A stretch of DNA of 64,000 nt from Pseudomonadota bacterium. GTDB lineage: Bacteria > Pseudomonadota > Alphaproteobacteria > Caulobacterales > Caulobacteraceae. The notes under the pieces were generated by a model. The model was not told the DNA's origin and made no database searches. It saw only the letters and a list, made by a program, of their open reading frames with translations. Location of the stretch: the NCBI GenBank assembly GCA_023390245.1, contig JAEWDF010000088.1, positions 21,212 to 85,211 on the forward strand. The letters are read 5' to 3'. The position numbers and the translations under genes are program-made. Shown one piece after another: positions 1-8,496 of the stretch (positions within the stretch are counted from its first letter, which is position 1; each line of letters starts with the position of its first letter).

Positions 1-949
1 TGCAGTCGGTGGCCACGGCCATGCGCACGCCATGGCGGCGCAGCAGGTCCACCGGCGGCGCCTTGGTCTCGCGCAGCATCAGATAGGCGCCGGGCAGCAG
101 GACGGCGACCACGCCCGCCTCAGCCATGGCCCGCACGCCCGCCTCGGTCGTGTGCTCGATGTGGTCGGCGGACAGGGCGCCGTAGCGCGCCGCCAGCGCA
201 GCGCCGCCGCCGTCGGACAGCTGGTCGGCGTGCAGCTTGACCGGCAGGCCCAGCGCCTTCGCGCGATCGAACAGGCGGGCCACCTCTTCGGTGGAGAAGG
301 CGATGGGCTCGCAATAGGCGTCGACAGCGTCGACCAGGCCCTCGGCATGGGCGGCCGGCAGGATGTCGTCGACGGCCAGGTCGACATAGGCGGCGCGATC
401 CGCCTTGTGCTCGGGCGGCACGGCGTGCAGGCCCAGATAGGAGGTGCGGACCCGCACCCCGCCCTCTCGGCCGACGCGGCGGGCGACCCGTAGCATCTTC
501 AACTCGCTGTCGCGGTCCAGGCCGTAGCCGGACTTGATCTCGACGGTGGTGACGCCGGTGGCCTTCAGTCCCTCCAGCCGGGCCATGGCCGAGGCGAACA
601 GCGCATCCTCCGAGGCCGCGCGTGTGGCCTTGACCGAAGAGACGATGCCGCCCCCGGCGCGCGCGATCTCCTCATAGGTCGCGCCCTCCAGCCTCTGTTC
701 GAACTCGCCGGAACGGTCGCCGCCGAACACCAAGTGGGTGTGGCAGTCGATCAGGCCGGGCGTGACCCAGCAGCCGTCCAGGCGTTCGACCTCCGCCGCG
801 TCGACGGCCGGCATGTCGGCGCGGGGCCCGACCCAGGCGATGCGGCCGTCCGTGACGGCCACGGCGGCGTCCTCGATCGCGCCATAGGGCGCGCCGCCCT
901 CGGCCAGGGTCGCGACATGGCAGTCGATCAGCAGGCGGTCGGCCTTCAT
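1..949 (-). CDS. hutI: Imidazolonepropionase, C-terminus beyond window
   Basis: Third step of histidine degradation in the cytoplasm: hydrolyses 4-imidazolone-5-propionate to N-formimino-L-glutamate. Reading the complement from ATG at 949 gives about 316 residues of a protein usually near 400 long, so the C-terminus lies outside the window. The amidohydrolase metal site is visible as [10 protein letters not shown] near residue 68, and a later conserved stretch contains KLHADQLS. The ATG overlaps the stop of hutC by ATGA, so translation is coupled. Identification is firm from both sequence and operon context. Confidence 0.95.
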   Translation of the reverse strand, partial: MKADRLLIDCHVATLAEGGAPYGAIEDAAVAVTDGRIAWVGPRADMPAVDAAEVERLDGCWVTPGLIDCHTHLVFGGDRSGEFEQRLEGATYEEIARAGGGIVSSVKATRAASEDALFASAMARLEGLKATGVTTVEIKSGYGLDRDSELKMLRVARRVGREGGVRVRTSYLGLHAVPPEHKADRAAYVDLAVDDILPAAHAEGLVDAVDAYCEPIAFSTEEVARLFDRAKALGLPVKLHADQLSDGGGAALAARYGALSADHIEHTTEAGVRAMAEAGVVAVLLPGAYLMLRETKAPPVDLLRRHGVRMAVATDC

Positions 950-1656
950 CGGCGGTCTCCTCGCGACGAGAAACGGGCGACCAGATCGTAGCGGTCGCCG
1001 GGGAAGGTCTGCCACACCCGCGTCACGCCCTGGCCGTCGCGCCAGGTGCGGCGTTCGACCCGCAGGCAGGCGGCCCCGGCCGACAGGCCCAGCAGGCGCG
1101 CGTCGTGCGCATCGGCCTCAACGGCGGAGATGCGGTTCTCGGCCTCGGTCCAGGGCGCCGACTCCAGCAGCCAGCTTCCCGGCGGCGTGACGTGGAAATC
1201 CACCCCGGCCGCCTCGGGCGCGGCGGACAGGGCGATCAGCCGCCGCTCCAGCGCCAGCGGCTCGTCGTCGGCGCTGTGCAGGCAGGCCAGGTCCAGCAGC
1301 CGCCCGCTCGCCGCCAGTTCCGCCTCTCCCGGCGTCGCCGCGTCGCGCACGCGCCGCTCCAGCAGGCGATAGCCGTAGCTCTGGCCGCGATCCAGCGCCT
1401 CGGCGCGCAGGTCGGGAATGGCCAGGACCGCCGCATGGGCCTTGGGCTGGGCGACGAAGGTGCCGGCGCGGCGCCGGCGCGTGACCAGGCCCCGCCCGGC
1501 CAGTTCGGAGATCGCCTTGTTCACCGTCATGCGCGAACAGCCGTAGGCGGCCGTCAGTTCATGCTCGAACGGGATGCGCCGGCCTGGCGCCCAGTCGCCC
1601 GACAGGATGCGGCGCTCCAGATCGGCGTAGATGCGCCGATGCAGCGGCTCGCTCAT
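946..1656 (-). CDS. hutC: Histidine utilisation repressor, GntR/HutC family
   Basis: A 236-residue regulator with an N-terminal winged helix (residues about 5-70, containing [20 protein letters not shown]) followed by a UTRA effector domain. Family members repress hut genes and are released by urocanate. The start chosen is ATG 1656, which overlaps the hutF stop by ATGA. A longer frame upstream exists but lies inside hutF. The likely target is the palindrome at 3057-3070, in the shared promoter of the two hut arms, so the gene is probably autoregulated as the middle gene of hutF-hutC-hutI. Confidence 0.95.
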   Translation of the reverse strand: MSEPLHRRIYADLERRILSGDWAPGRRIPFEHELTAAYGCSRMTVNKAISELAGRGLVTRRRRAGTFVAQPKAHAAVLAIPDLRAEALDRGQSYGYRLLERRVRDAATPGEAELAASGRLLDLACLHSADDEPLALERRLIALSAAPEAAGVDFHVTPPGSWLLESAPWTEAENRISAVEADAHDARLLGLSAGAACLRVERRTWRDGQGVTRVWQTFPGDRYDLVARFSSRGDRR

Positions 1657-3029
1657 CCCAGCACCGTCGCCAGGGCGCGGCGATAACGCGCCTCGACCGC
1701 CTGGCGCGCGATGTGGCGACCGTCCTTCACCACCCGCGCGCCCGCGCGCCAGACCGAGGCGACGGAGCCGGAGGGCGCGCCGAAGATCCAGCTGTCCAGC
1801 AGGGCGTCGCCCTTGCGGCCTGCGAAGACGGTCCGGGTCGCATCCAGCGCCACGATGTCCGCCGGCGCGCCGACGCCCAGCCCCGTCTCGGCGCCGCAGG
1901 CCTGCGCGCCCGCCGCCAGCGCCCGGTCGAACAGGGCGCGGCCGGTGGAGCGGTTCGGATCGGCCATCACCGCCCGGCCGCGCAGGGCCAGCCGCTGGCT
2001 GTATTCCAGCATCCGCAATTCCTCGGCGACGCCGATCTGCACGTTGGAATCCGTGCCGACGCCGAACCGCCCGCCCGCCCGCGCGAAGGCGGCGGCGGGA
2101 AACACGCCGTCGCCCAGATTCGCCTCGGTGACCGGGCACAGGCCGACGACGGCCTGGCGATCGACGACACCGCGCCATTCGGCCTCGGTCACATGGGTCG
2201 CGTGGATTAGGCACCAGCGGTCATCGACCGGCGCATGGGCCAGCAGCCACTCCACCGGCCGCGCCCCGGACCAGGCCAGGCAGTCCTCGACCTCCTTGGT
2301 CTGTTCCGCGACATGGATATGGATCGGCCCGTCCCCGGCCAGGGCGGGCATCGCCGCCAGTTGCTCCGGCGTCACGGCGCGCAGGCTGTGGGGCGCGACG
2401 CCGACGACCGCGCCCTCCCTTTCGCGCGTCAGGTCGCGGCACCGGCCGACCAGGTCCGCAAAGCCGTCCAGGTCGTTGATGAAGCGCCTCTGCCCATGGT
2501 TCGGCGCCTGCCCGCCGAATCCGGCGTGGGCGTAGAAGACCGGCAGCAGCGTCAGGCCGATCCCCGTCGCCTCCGCCGCCGCCACCACGCGCCCGGCGAT
2601 CTCGGCCCGGTCGGCGTAGGGCGCGCCCGCCGTGTCGTTGTGCAGATAGTGGAACTCGGCGACACGGGTGAAGCCGCCCTCCAGCATCTCCAGGAAGGCC
2701 AGGGCGGTGATGGCCTCGATCTCGTCCGGCCCGCCCCGGTCCAGGAAACGGTACATCAGTTCGCGCCAGGTCCAGAAGTCGTCATCGGCGGGCCCGCGCG
2801 CCTCGGTCAGGCCCGCCATCGCCCGCTGGAAGGCGTGGCTGTGGACATTGGCCACGCCCGGCACGGCGACCGCGCCGCCGTCCTCGCCTGCGCCTCGCGC
2901 CACGCCGGCCTCGACCCGCGCGATCCGCCCGTCCGCGACGGCGATCCGCACCCCGTCGGCCCAGCCCTCCGGCAGCAGGGCCGTCTCGAACCACAGGGTG
3001 CGATCCACGGTCTCGGCGTTCGGCGTCAC
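1653..3029 (-). CDS. hutF: Formimidoylglutamate deiminase
   Basis: Converts N-formimino-L-glutamate to N-formyl-L-glutamate and ammonia, feeding HutG (the five-step hut pathway). It has 458 residues, normal for HutF. Visible amidohydrolase features include the metal site VANVHSHAFQRA, HIHVAEQ, LIHATHV and GVGTDSNVQI. I chose GTG 3029 because homology begins at TPNAETVDRTLW; an in-frame TTG at 3056 would add nine residues and run into the operator. First gene of the leftward hut operon. Confidence 0.93.
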   Translation of the reverse strand: MTPNAETVDRTLWFETALLPEGWADGVRIAVADGRIARVEAGVARGAGEDGGAVAVPGVANVHSHAFQRAMAGLTEARGPADDDFWTWRELMYRFLDRGGPDEIEAITALAFLEMLEGGFTRVAEFHYLHNDTAGAPYADRAEIAGRVVAAAEATGIGLTLLPVFYAHAGFGGQAPNHGQRRFINDLDGFADLVGRCRDLTREREGAVVGVAPHSLRAVTPEQLAAMPALAGDGPIHIHVAEQTKEVEDCLAWSGARPVEWLLAHAPVDDRWCLIHATHVTEAEWRGVVDRQAVVGLCPVTEANLGDGVFPAAAFARAGGRFGVGTDSNVQIGVAEELRMLEYSQRLALRGRAVMADPNRSTGRALFDRALAAGAQACGAETGLGVGAPADIVALDATRTVFAGRKGDALLDSWIFGAPSGSVASVWRAGARVVKDGRHIARQAVEARYRRALATVLG

Positions 3030-3056
3030 TGGACAGGTCCCGTCGGTTGCGATCAA

Positions 3057-3070
3057 TATGTCTAGACATA
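3057..3070. promoter_or_regulatory. HutC-type operator palindrome
   Basis: TATGTCTAGACATA is a perfect 14-bp inverted repeat in the 72-bp gap between the divergent hutF and hutG starts. The GTCTAGAC core matches operators known for the HutC subfamily of GntR regulators (for example DasR sites). Its place in the only shared hut promoter makes HutC the obvious ligand, but binding is inferred. Confidence 0.8.
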
Positions 3071-3101
3071 CCACGACGAACGGATTTGGCGAGGGAGGCC
3101 G

Positions 3102-3919
3102 ATGACCCACGACTGGCTGACCATCCACGAAGGCTCGGCGCCGCTGGTGATCGGCCTGCCGCACACCGGGACCGACCTTCCCGAGTCCGTGGCCGATCGC
3201 CTGGTCTCGCCCTGGCTGGCGCGCAAGGACGCGGACTGGTGGGTTCACCGGCTCTACGACTTCGCCGCCGACATGGGCGCGACCCTGGTGCGGACGGCCA
3301 TCTCCCGCACCGTCATCGACGTGAACCGCGATCCGTCGGGCGCCAGCCTCTATCCCGGCATGACCACGACCGGCCTGTGTCCGACCGAGACTTTCGACGG
3401 CGAGCCGCTGTATCGCCCCGGGCTGGAACCCGACGCGGCCGAGATCGAGGAACGGCGCACCGCCTGGTTCGATCCCTATCACGCCGCCCTGCTGCACCAG
3501 ATCGAACGCCTGCGCGCGGCGGGCCCGGTCGTCCTATACGACGCCCATTCGATCCGCTCGGTCGTGCCGCGCCTGTTCGACGGGGAGTTGCCGCAGTTCA
3601 ACATCGGCGACAACGGCGGCCTCACCTGCGCGCCCGCCCTGACACGCGCGGTGGAAGCGGCCTGCGCGGATAGCGGCCTGAGCCAGATCATCAACGGCCG
3701 CTTCCGGGGCGGCTGGACCACGCGCCATTACGGTCGGCCCGAGGCCGGCGTCCACGCCATCCAGATGGAGTTGGCGGACCGCGGCTACATCCTCGACCCG
3801 GCCGGTCCACTGTCCGCCGACAATTGGCCCAGCCCCTATGAGCCTGACCGGGCCGAGCCCATGCGCGGCCATCTGCGCCGCGTCCTGACCGCCTGTATCG
3901 ACTTCGCGGAAAGCCAACG

Positions 3920-3923
<4 letters not shown>
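3102..3923 (+). CDS. hutG: N-formylglutamate deformylase
   Basis: Last step of the HutF branch: hydrolyses N-formyl-L-glutamate to L-glutamate and formate. The 273-residue protein belongs to the N-formylglutamate amidohydrolase family, with [12 protein letters not shown] near the N-terminus, [10 protein letters not shown] in the middle and GGWTTRHYG toward the end. A GGGAGG ribosome site lies just before ATG 3102. The stop overlaps the hutU start (ATGA at 3920-3923). First gene of the rightward hut operon. Confidence 0.95.
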
Positions 3924-5581
<1,658 letters not shown>

Positions 5582-5590
5582 TCTTTCCGC

Positions 5591-5641
5591 CCTTCTCCCC
5601 TCGGGGGAGAAGGTGGCTCGCGCAGCGAGACGGATGAGGGG
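5591..5641. repeat. Left 51-bp inverted repeat bracketing DUF559
   Basis: The sequence begins with the hairpin CCTTCTCCCCTCGGGGGAGA and ends with CGGATGAGGGG. Its reverse complement matches 6024-6074 at 45 of 51 positions by eye; the differences cluster in the central variable part. This resembles the dispersed REP-like palindromes common in Caulobacterales. It lies 9 bp after hutU. Confidence 0.85.
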
Positions 5642-5652
5642 ACCGCCCGAAG

Positions 5653-6090
5653 ATGCGACAATCCGACCGAGAAACGCGACGCGGCCGCCGGCTCCGATCG
5701 ACCCAGACAGGGCCGGAGACCCTTCTGTGGGAAATGCTCAGAGGCCGACAATTCGAGAACTTGAAGTTTCGCCGCCAGACGCCGCTCGCCGGCTCCGTCG
5801 TCGATTTCTTCTGTGCGGAACTGAAACTGGTGATCGAACTCGACGGCGGCATCCATGACCTGCGCAAAGTCGATGACGCCGCCCGTGACGAACGGTTGCG
5901 CCGAGCCGGCTTCACGGTGCTGCGCTTCTGGAACAACGCGTTCGCGACCAATCCCTCCGTCGTCCTGAACGCCATAAGACAACACGCCGGATTCACCGCG
6001 CCCATCGACGCCGTTGAACCGGCCCCCTCATCCGAGCCGCTTCGCGGCCCACCTTCTCCCCCGAGGGGAGAAGGAAAGGAGATCACATGA
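5653..6090 (+). CDS. DUF559 endonuclease-like protein
   Basis: A 145-residue protein of the DUF559 family, related to Vsr-type very-short-patch repair nucleases with a PD-(D/E)XK-like fold. Visible core: [20 protein letters not shown], then [20 protein letters not shown] (Asp, Glu and the following Glu-Leu-Asp fit the nuclease core), then [14 protein letters not shown]. No role in histidine use is expected. Residues from about 125 on are encoded by the right inverted repeat, giving a proline/glycine-rich tail ([13 protein letters not shown]) that is probably non-functional. The stop overlaps the hutH start by ATGA. Start codon is the least certain part, since only a weak GAAG precedes it. Confidence 0.85.
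   Translation: MRQSDRETRRGRRLRSTQTGPETLLWEMLRGRQFENLKFRRQTPLAGSVVDFFCAELKLVIELDGGIHDLRKVDDAARDERLRRAGFTVLRFWNNAFATNPSVVLNAIRQHAGFTAPIDAVEPAPSSEPLRGPPSPPRGEGKEIT
6024..6074. repeat. Right 51-bp inverted repeat bracketing DUF559
   Basis: Inverted partner of 5591-5641. Its CCTTCTCCCCCGAGGGGAGA hairpin ends 12 bp before hutH and, with the following AAGGAAAGGAG, supplies the purine-rich ribosome site of hutH. It is read through by the DUF559 frame. Confidence 0.85.
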
Positions 6091-7616
6091 CCCGCATCGC
6101 CATCGGCCAATCCTCGCTGACCCTGACCCAGCTTCGCGCCGTGCTGGACGGCCCCGTGACCGTCGAGATCGCATCCGCCGCCTGGGCCGATGTGGACAAG
6201 GGCGCGGCGACCGTCGCCGCCATCGTGGCCGAGGGCCGCACCGTCTATGGCGTCAACACCGGCTTCGGCCTGCTGGCCAACACCTCCATCGCGTCGGGCG
6301 ACCTGGAGACGCTGCAACGCAATCTGGTGCTCAGCCATGCCTGCGGGGTCGGTCCGCTGCTGCCGGACGCGGTGACGCGGCTGCTGATGGTGCTGAAGAT
6401 CGCCAGCCTGTCGCGCGGCGCCTCGGGCGTGCGGCGCGAAACGCTGGAGACCCTGGTCGCCCTGGTCAACGCCGACATCCTGCCGTGCATTCCTTCCAAG
6501 GGATCGGTCGGCGCCTCGGGCGACCTGGCCCCCCTGGCCCATATGTCCAGCGTGCTGATCGGCGTGGGAGAAGCCCGCATGAAAGGCGAGGTCCTGGACG
6601 CCGAGGCGGCGCTCGTCAAGGCTGGTTGTCAACCATTGACGCTGGGCCCGAAGGAAGGCCTGGCGCTGTTGAACGGCACCCAGTGCTCCACCGCCCTGGC
6701 CCTGGCCGGCCTGTTCGCGGCCGAGGCGGTGTTCGCCGCGGGCGTCGCCGCCGGTGCCCTGTCGGTCGACGCGCTGAAGGGCTCGGACGCGCCGTTCGAT
6801 CCGCGCATCCACGCCCTGCGCGGCCAGCCGGGCCAGATCGCCGTGGCCGCCCGGCTGCGCGCCCTGATGACCGGCTCGGCCATCCGCGACAGCCACCGCG
6901 ACGACTGCGCCAAGGTCCAGGACCCCTACTCCCTGCGCTGCCAGCCCCAGGTCATGGGCGCGGTGCTGGACGTGCTGAACGCCGCCGCCGCCGCCCTGGC
7001 GCGCGAGGCCAACGCCGTGACCGACAACCCGCTGGTCTTCATCGATGACGGCGACGTCATCTCCGGCGGCAACTTCCACGCTGAACCCGTTGCTTTCGCA
7101 GCGGATCAGATCGCCATGGCCCTGTGCGAGATCGGCAATATCTCCGAGCGCCGCACCGCCATCCTGGTCGATCCCAAGATGAGCGAACTGCCCGCCTTCC
7201 TGGTCCGGGAGAGCGGCCTGAACTCTGGCTTCATGATCGCCCAGGTGACGGCCGCCGCCCTGGTCGCGGAGAACCGGATGCTGGCCCATCCGTGCAGCGT
7301 CGACACCGTCCCGACCAGCGCCAACCAGGAAGACCACGTCTCCATGGCGACCCACGGCGCGCGCCGCCTGCTGGAGATGGCCGAGAATGCGGCGACCGTG
7401 GTCGGCATCGAACTGCTGGCCGCCGCCCAGGGGATCGAATTCCATCGGCCGATGCGGACCTCGCCGGCGCTGGAGCAGGTCTTCGCCATCGTGCGCGAGG
7501 CCGCCGCCCCCTACGCCAGCGACCACTATTTCGCGCCCGACATCGCCCGCGCCACCGACGCTGTGCGGGCCGGCCGCTACCGCCCCTTCGCCGAGGACCT
7601 GCCGCCCTCGGCCTGA
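6087..7616 (+). CDS. hutH: Histidine ammonia-lyase
   Basis: First step of the pathway: deaminates L-histidine to trans-urocanate, the HutC inducer. It has 509 residues, standard length. The Ala-Ser-Gly that cyclises to the MIO cofactor is visible in [16 protein letters not shown] near residue 143, and YGVNTGFG and [11 protein letters not shown] are also conserved. ATG 6087 overlaps the DUF559 stop and is preceded by AAGGAAAGGAG. Although DUF559 intervenes, the gene still sits in the same transcription direction as hutG-hutU. Confidence 0.97.
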   Translation: MTRIAIGQSSLTLTQLRAVLDGPVTVEIASAAWADVDKGAATVAAIVAEGRTVYGVNTGFGLLANTSIASGDLETLQRNLVLSHACGVGPLLPDAVTRLLMVLKIASLSRGASGVRRETLETLVALVNADILPCIPSKGSVGASGDLAPLAHMSSVLIGVGEARMKGEVLDAEAALVKAGCQPLTLGPKEGLALLNGTQCSTALALAGLFAAEAVFAAGVAAGALSVDALKGSDAPFDPRIHALRGQPGQIAVAARLRALMTGSAIRDSHRDDCAKVQDPYSLRCQPQVMGAVLDVLNAAAAALAREANAVTDNPLVFIDDGDVISGGNFHAEPVAFAADQIAMALCEIGNISERRTAILVDPKMSELPAFLVRESGLNSGFMIAQVTAAALVAENRMLAHPCSVDTVPTSANQEDHVSMATHGARRLLEMAENAATVVGIELLAAAQGIEFHRPMRTSPALEQVFAIVREAAAPYASDHYFAPDIARATDAVRAGRYRPFAEDLPPSA

Positions 7617-7622
7617 GCGGGC

Positions 7623-8189
7623 TCAGCCGCCGAGCACGCCCAGGTGCTCCAGCAGGATGCCGACGCCCAGGCCGATCAGCGCCAGGCCGCCGATCAGTTC
7701 GGCCGCCTTGCCGAACCTGAGCCCGACGGCCTTGCCGATCAGCATGCCGATGGTGGTCAGCACGAAGGTGGTGCAGCCGATCGAGGCGGCGATCACCCAG
7801 ATGTCGGCGCCGATGAAGGCCAGGCCGACGCCGACGGCGGCCGCGTCGATGCTGGTGCCGATGGCGGTGGCGACCAGCGCCCATCGTCCGGCGCGGCGCG
7901 GCGCCTCGGCCTCATCGCGCGGCTTGGCGGCCTCCCAGATCATCCGGCCGCCCACCACGACCAGAAGGCCGAAGGCGATCCAGTGATCGATGCGGTCCAC
8001 CAGCCCGGCGGCGACCAGGCCCAGGCTCCAGCCGATCAGGGGCGTGATCGCCTCGATGACGCCGAACACCAGGCCCGCGCGGATGGCGCCGATCACGCTG
8101 GGACGATGCGCGGCGCCGCGCCCCACGGCGGCGGCGAAGGCGTCCGTAGACATGCTGAGCGACAGGACGGCGATGGCTCCCGGGGTCAT
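7623..8189 (-). CDS. mntP: Manganese efflux pump MntP
   Basis: Small inner-membrane Mn(II) exporter of 188 residues, the usual size. It has six hydrophobic segments arranged as two related halves with acidic residues inside the membrane: SMSTDAFAAAVGRG in helix 1 and GTSIDAAAVGVGLAF in helix 4, the hallmark of the family. ATG 8189 is preceded by GGTGGAAG. Control is almost certainly through the manganese riboswitch in its leader (8255-8355). It converges on hutH with a 6-bp gap. Confidence 0.93.
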   Translation of the reverse strand: MTPGAIAVLSLSMSTDAFAAAVGRGAAHRPSVIGAIRAGLVFGVIEAITPLIGWSLGLVAAGLVDRIDHWIAFGLLVVVGGRMIWEAAKPRDEAEAPRRAGRWALVATAIGTSIDAAAVGVGLAFIGADIWVIAASIGCTTFVLTTIGMLIGKAVGLRFGKAAELIGGLALIGLGVGILLEHLGVLGG

Positions 8190-8196
8190 GACGAGC

Positions 8197-8251
8197 TTCC
8201 ACCGGACGCGCGAGCAACGCCTCCACGCGCCGGCCGGTGCGACGGTGGAAC
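8197..8251 (-). promoter_or_regulatory. Ribosome-site sequestering hairpin of mntP
   Basis: On the minus strand TTCCACCG (8244-8251), immediately after the riboswitch P1 helix, is perfectly complementary to CGGTGGAA (8197-8204), which contains the mntP ribosome site. This is a plausible expression platform that hides the ribosome site when the aptamer is not formed. Pairing is seen in sequence; the switching mechanism is inferred from known mntP leaders. Confidence 0.6.
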
Positions 8252-8254
8252 GCG

Positions 8255-8355
8255 CTGGTCTCGCTAGGCGGCGGTTCCGCTGGTCGAGCCACGCGCCGAA
8301 GCGCGAGTGTGTTGACCCGACCCCGGCGACGACCGCCGGAAGCTACTCCCCAACA
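8255..8355 (-). ncRNA. yybP-ykoY manganese riboswitch
   Basis: Reading the minus strand, the leader carries GGGGAGTAGC (8343-8352), GTCAACA (8311-8317) and GCGAGACC (8258-8265), in the order of the yybP-ykoY aptamer. P1 can form between GTTGG (8351-8355) and CCAGC (8255-8259). P2 can form between CGGCGGT and ACCGCCG. It lies 66 nt upstream of an mntP homologue, the classical partner of this Mn(II)-sensing riboswitch. Confidence 0.92.
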
Positions 8356-8443
8356 GGAGCGGCCCTCCTACACGCAGACTCGCCGCCGTGGCAACCACGT
8401 CGGGCGCAGGGGCATGAGGCGGGCGCGATCCGCCGCGGCGCAC

Positions 8444-8473
8444 AAAAAAGCGCCGCCCCTTTCGAGGCGGCGC
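8444..8473 (-). terminator. Rho-independent terminator of the TonB receptor gene
   Basis: On the minus strand an 8-bp stem GCGCCGCC/GGCGGCGC with an 8-nt loop is followed by six T residues (8444-8449). It starts about 23 bp after the receptor stop codon. Confidence 0.9.
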
Positions 8474-8496
8474 AAGGCGAACAGGGGGAGGTTCGC

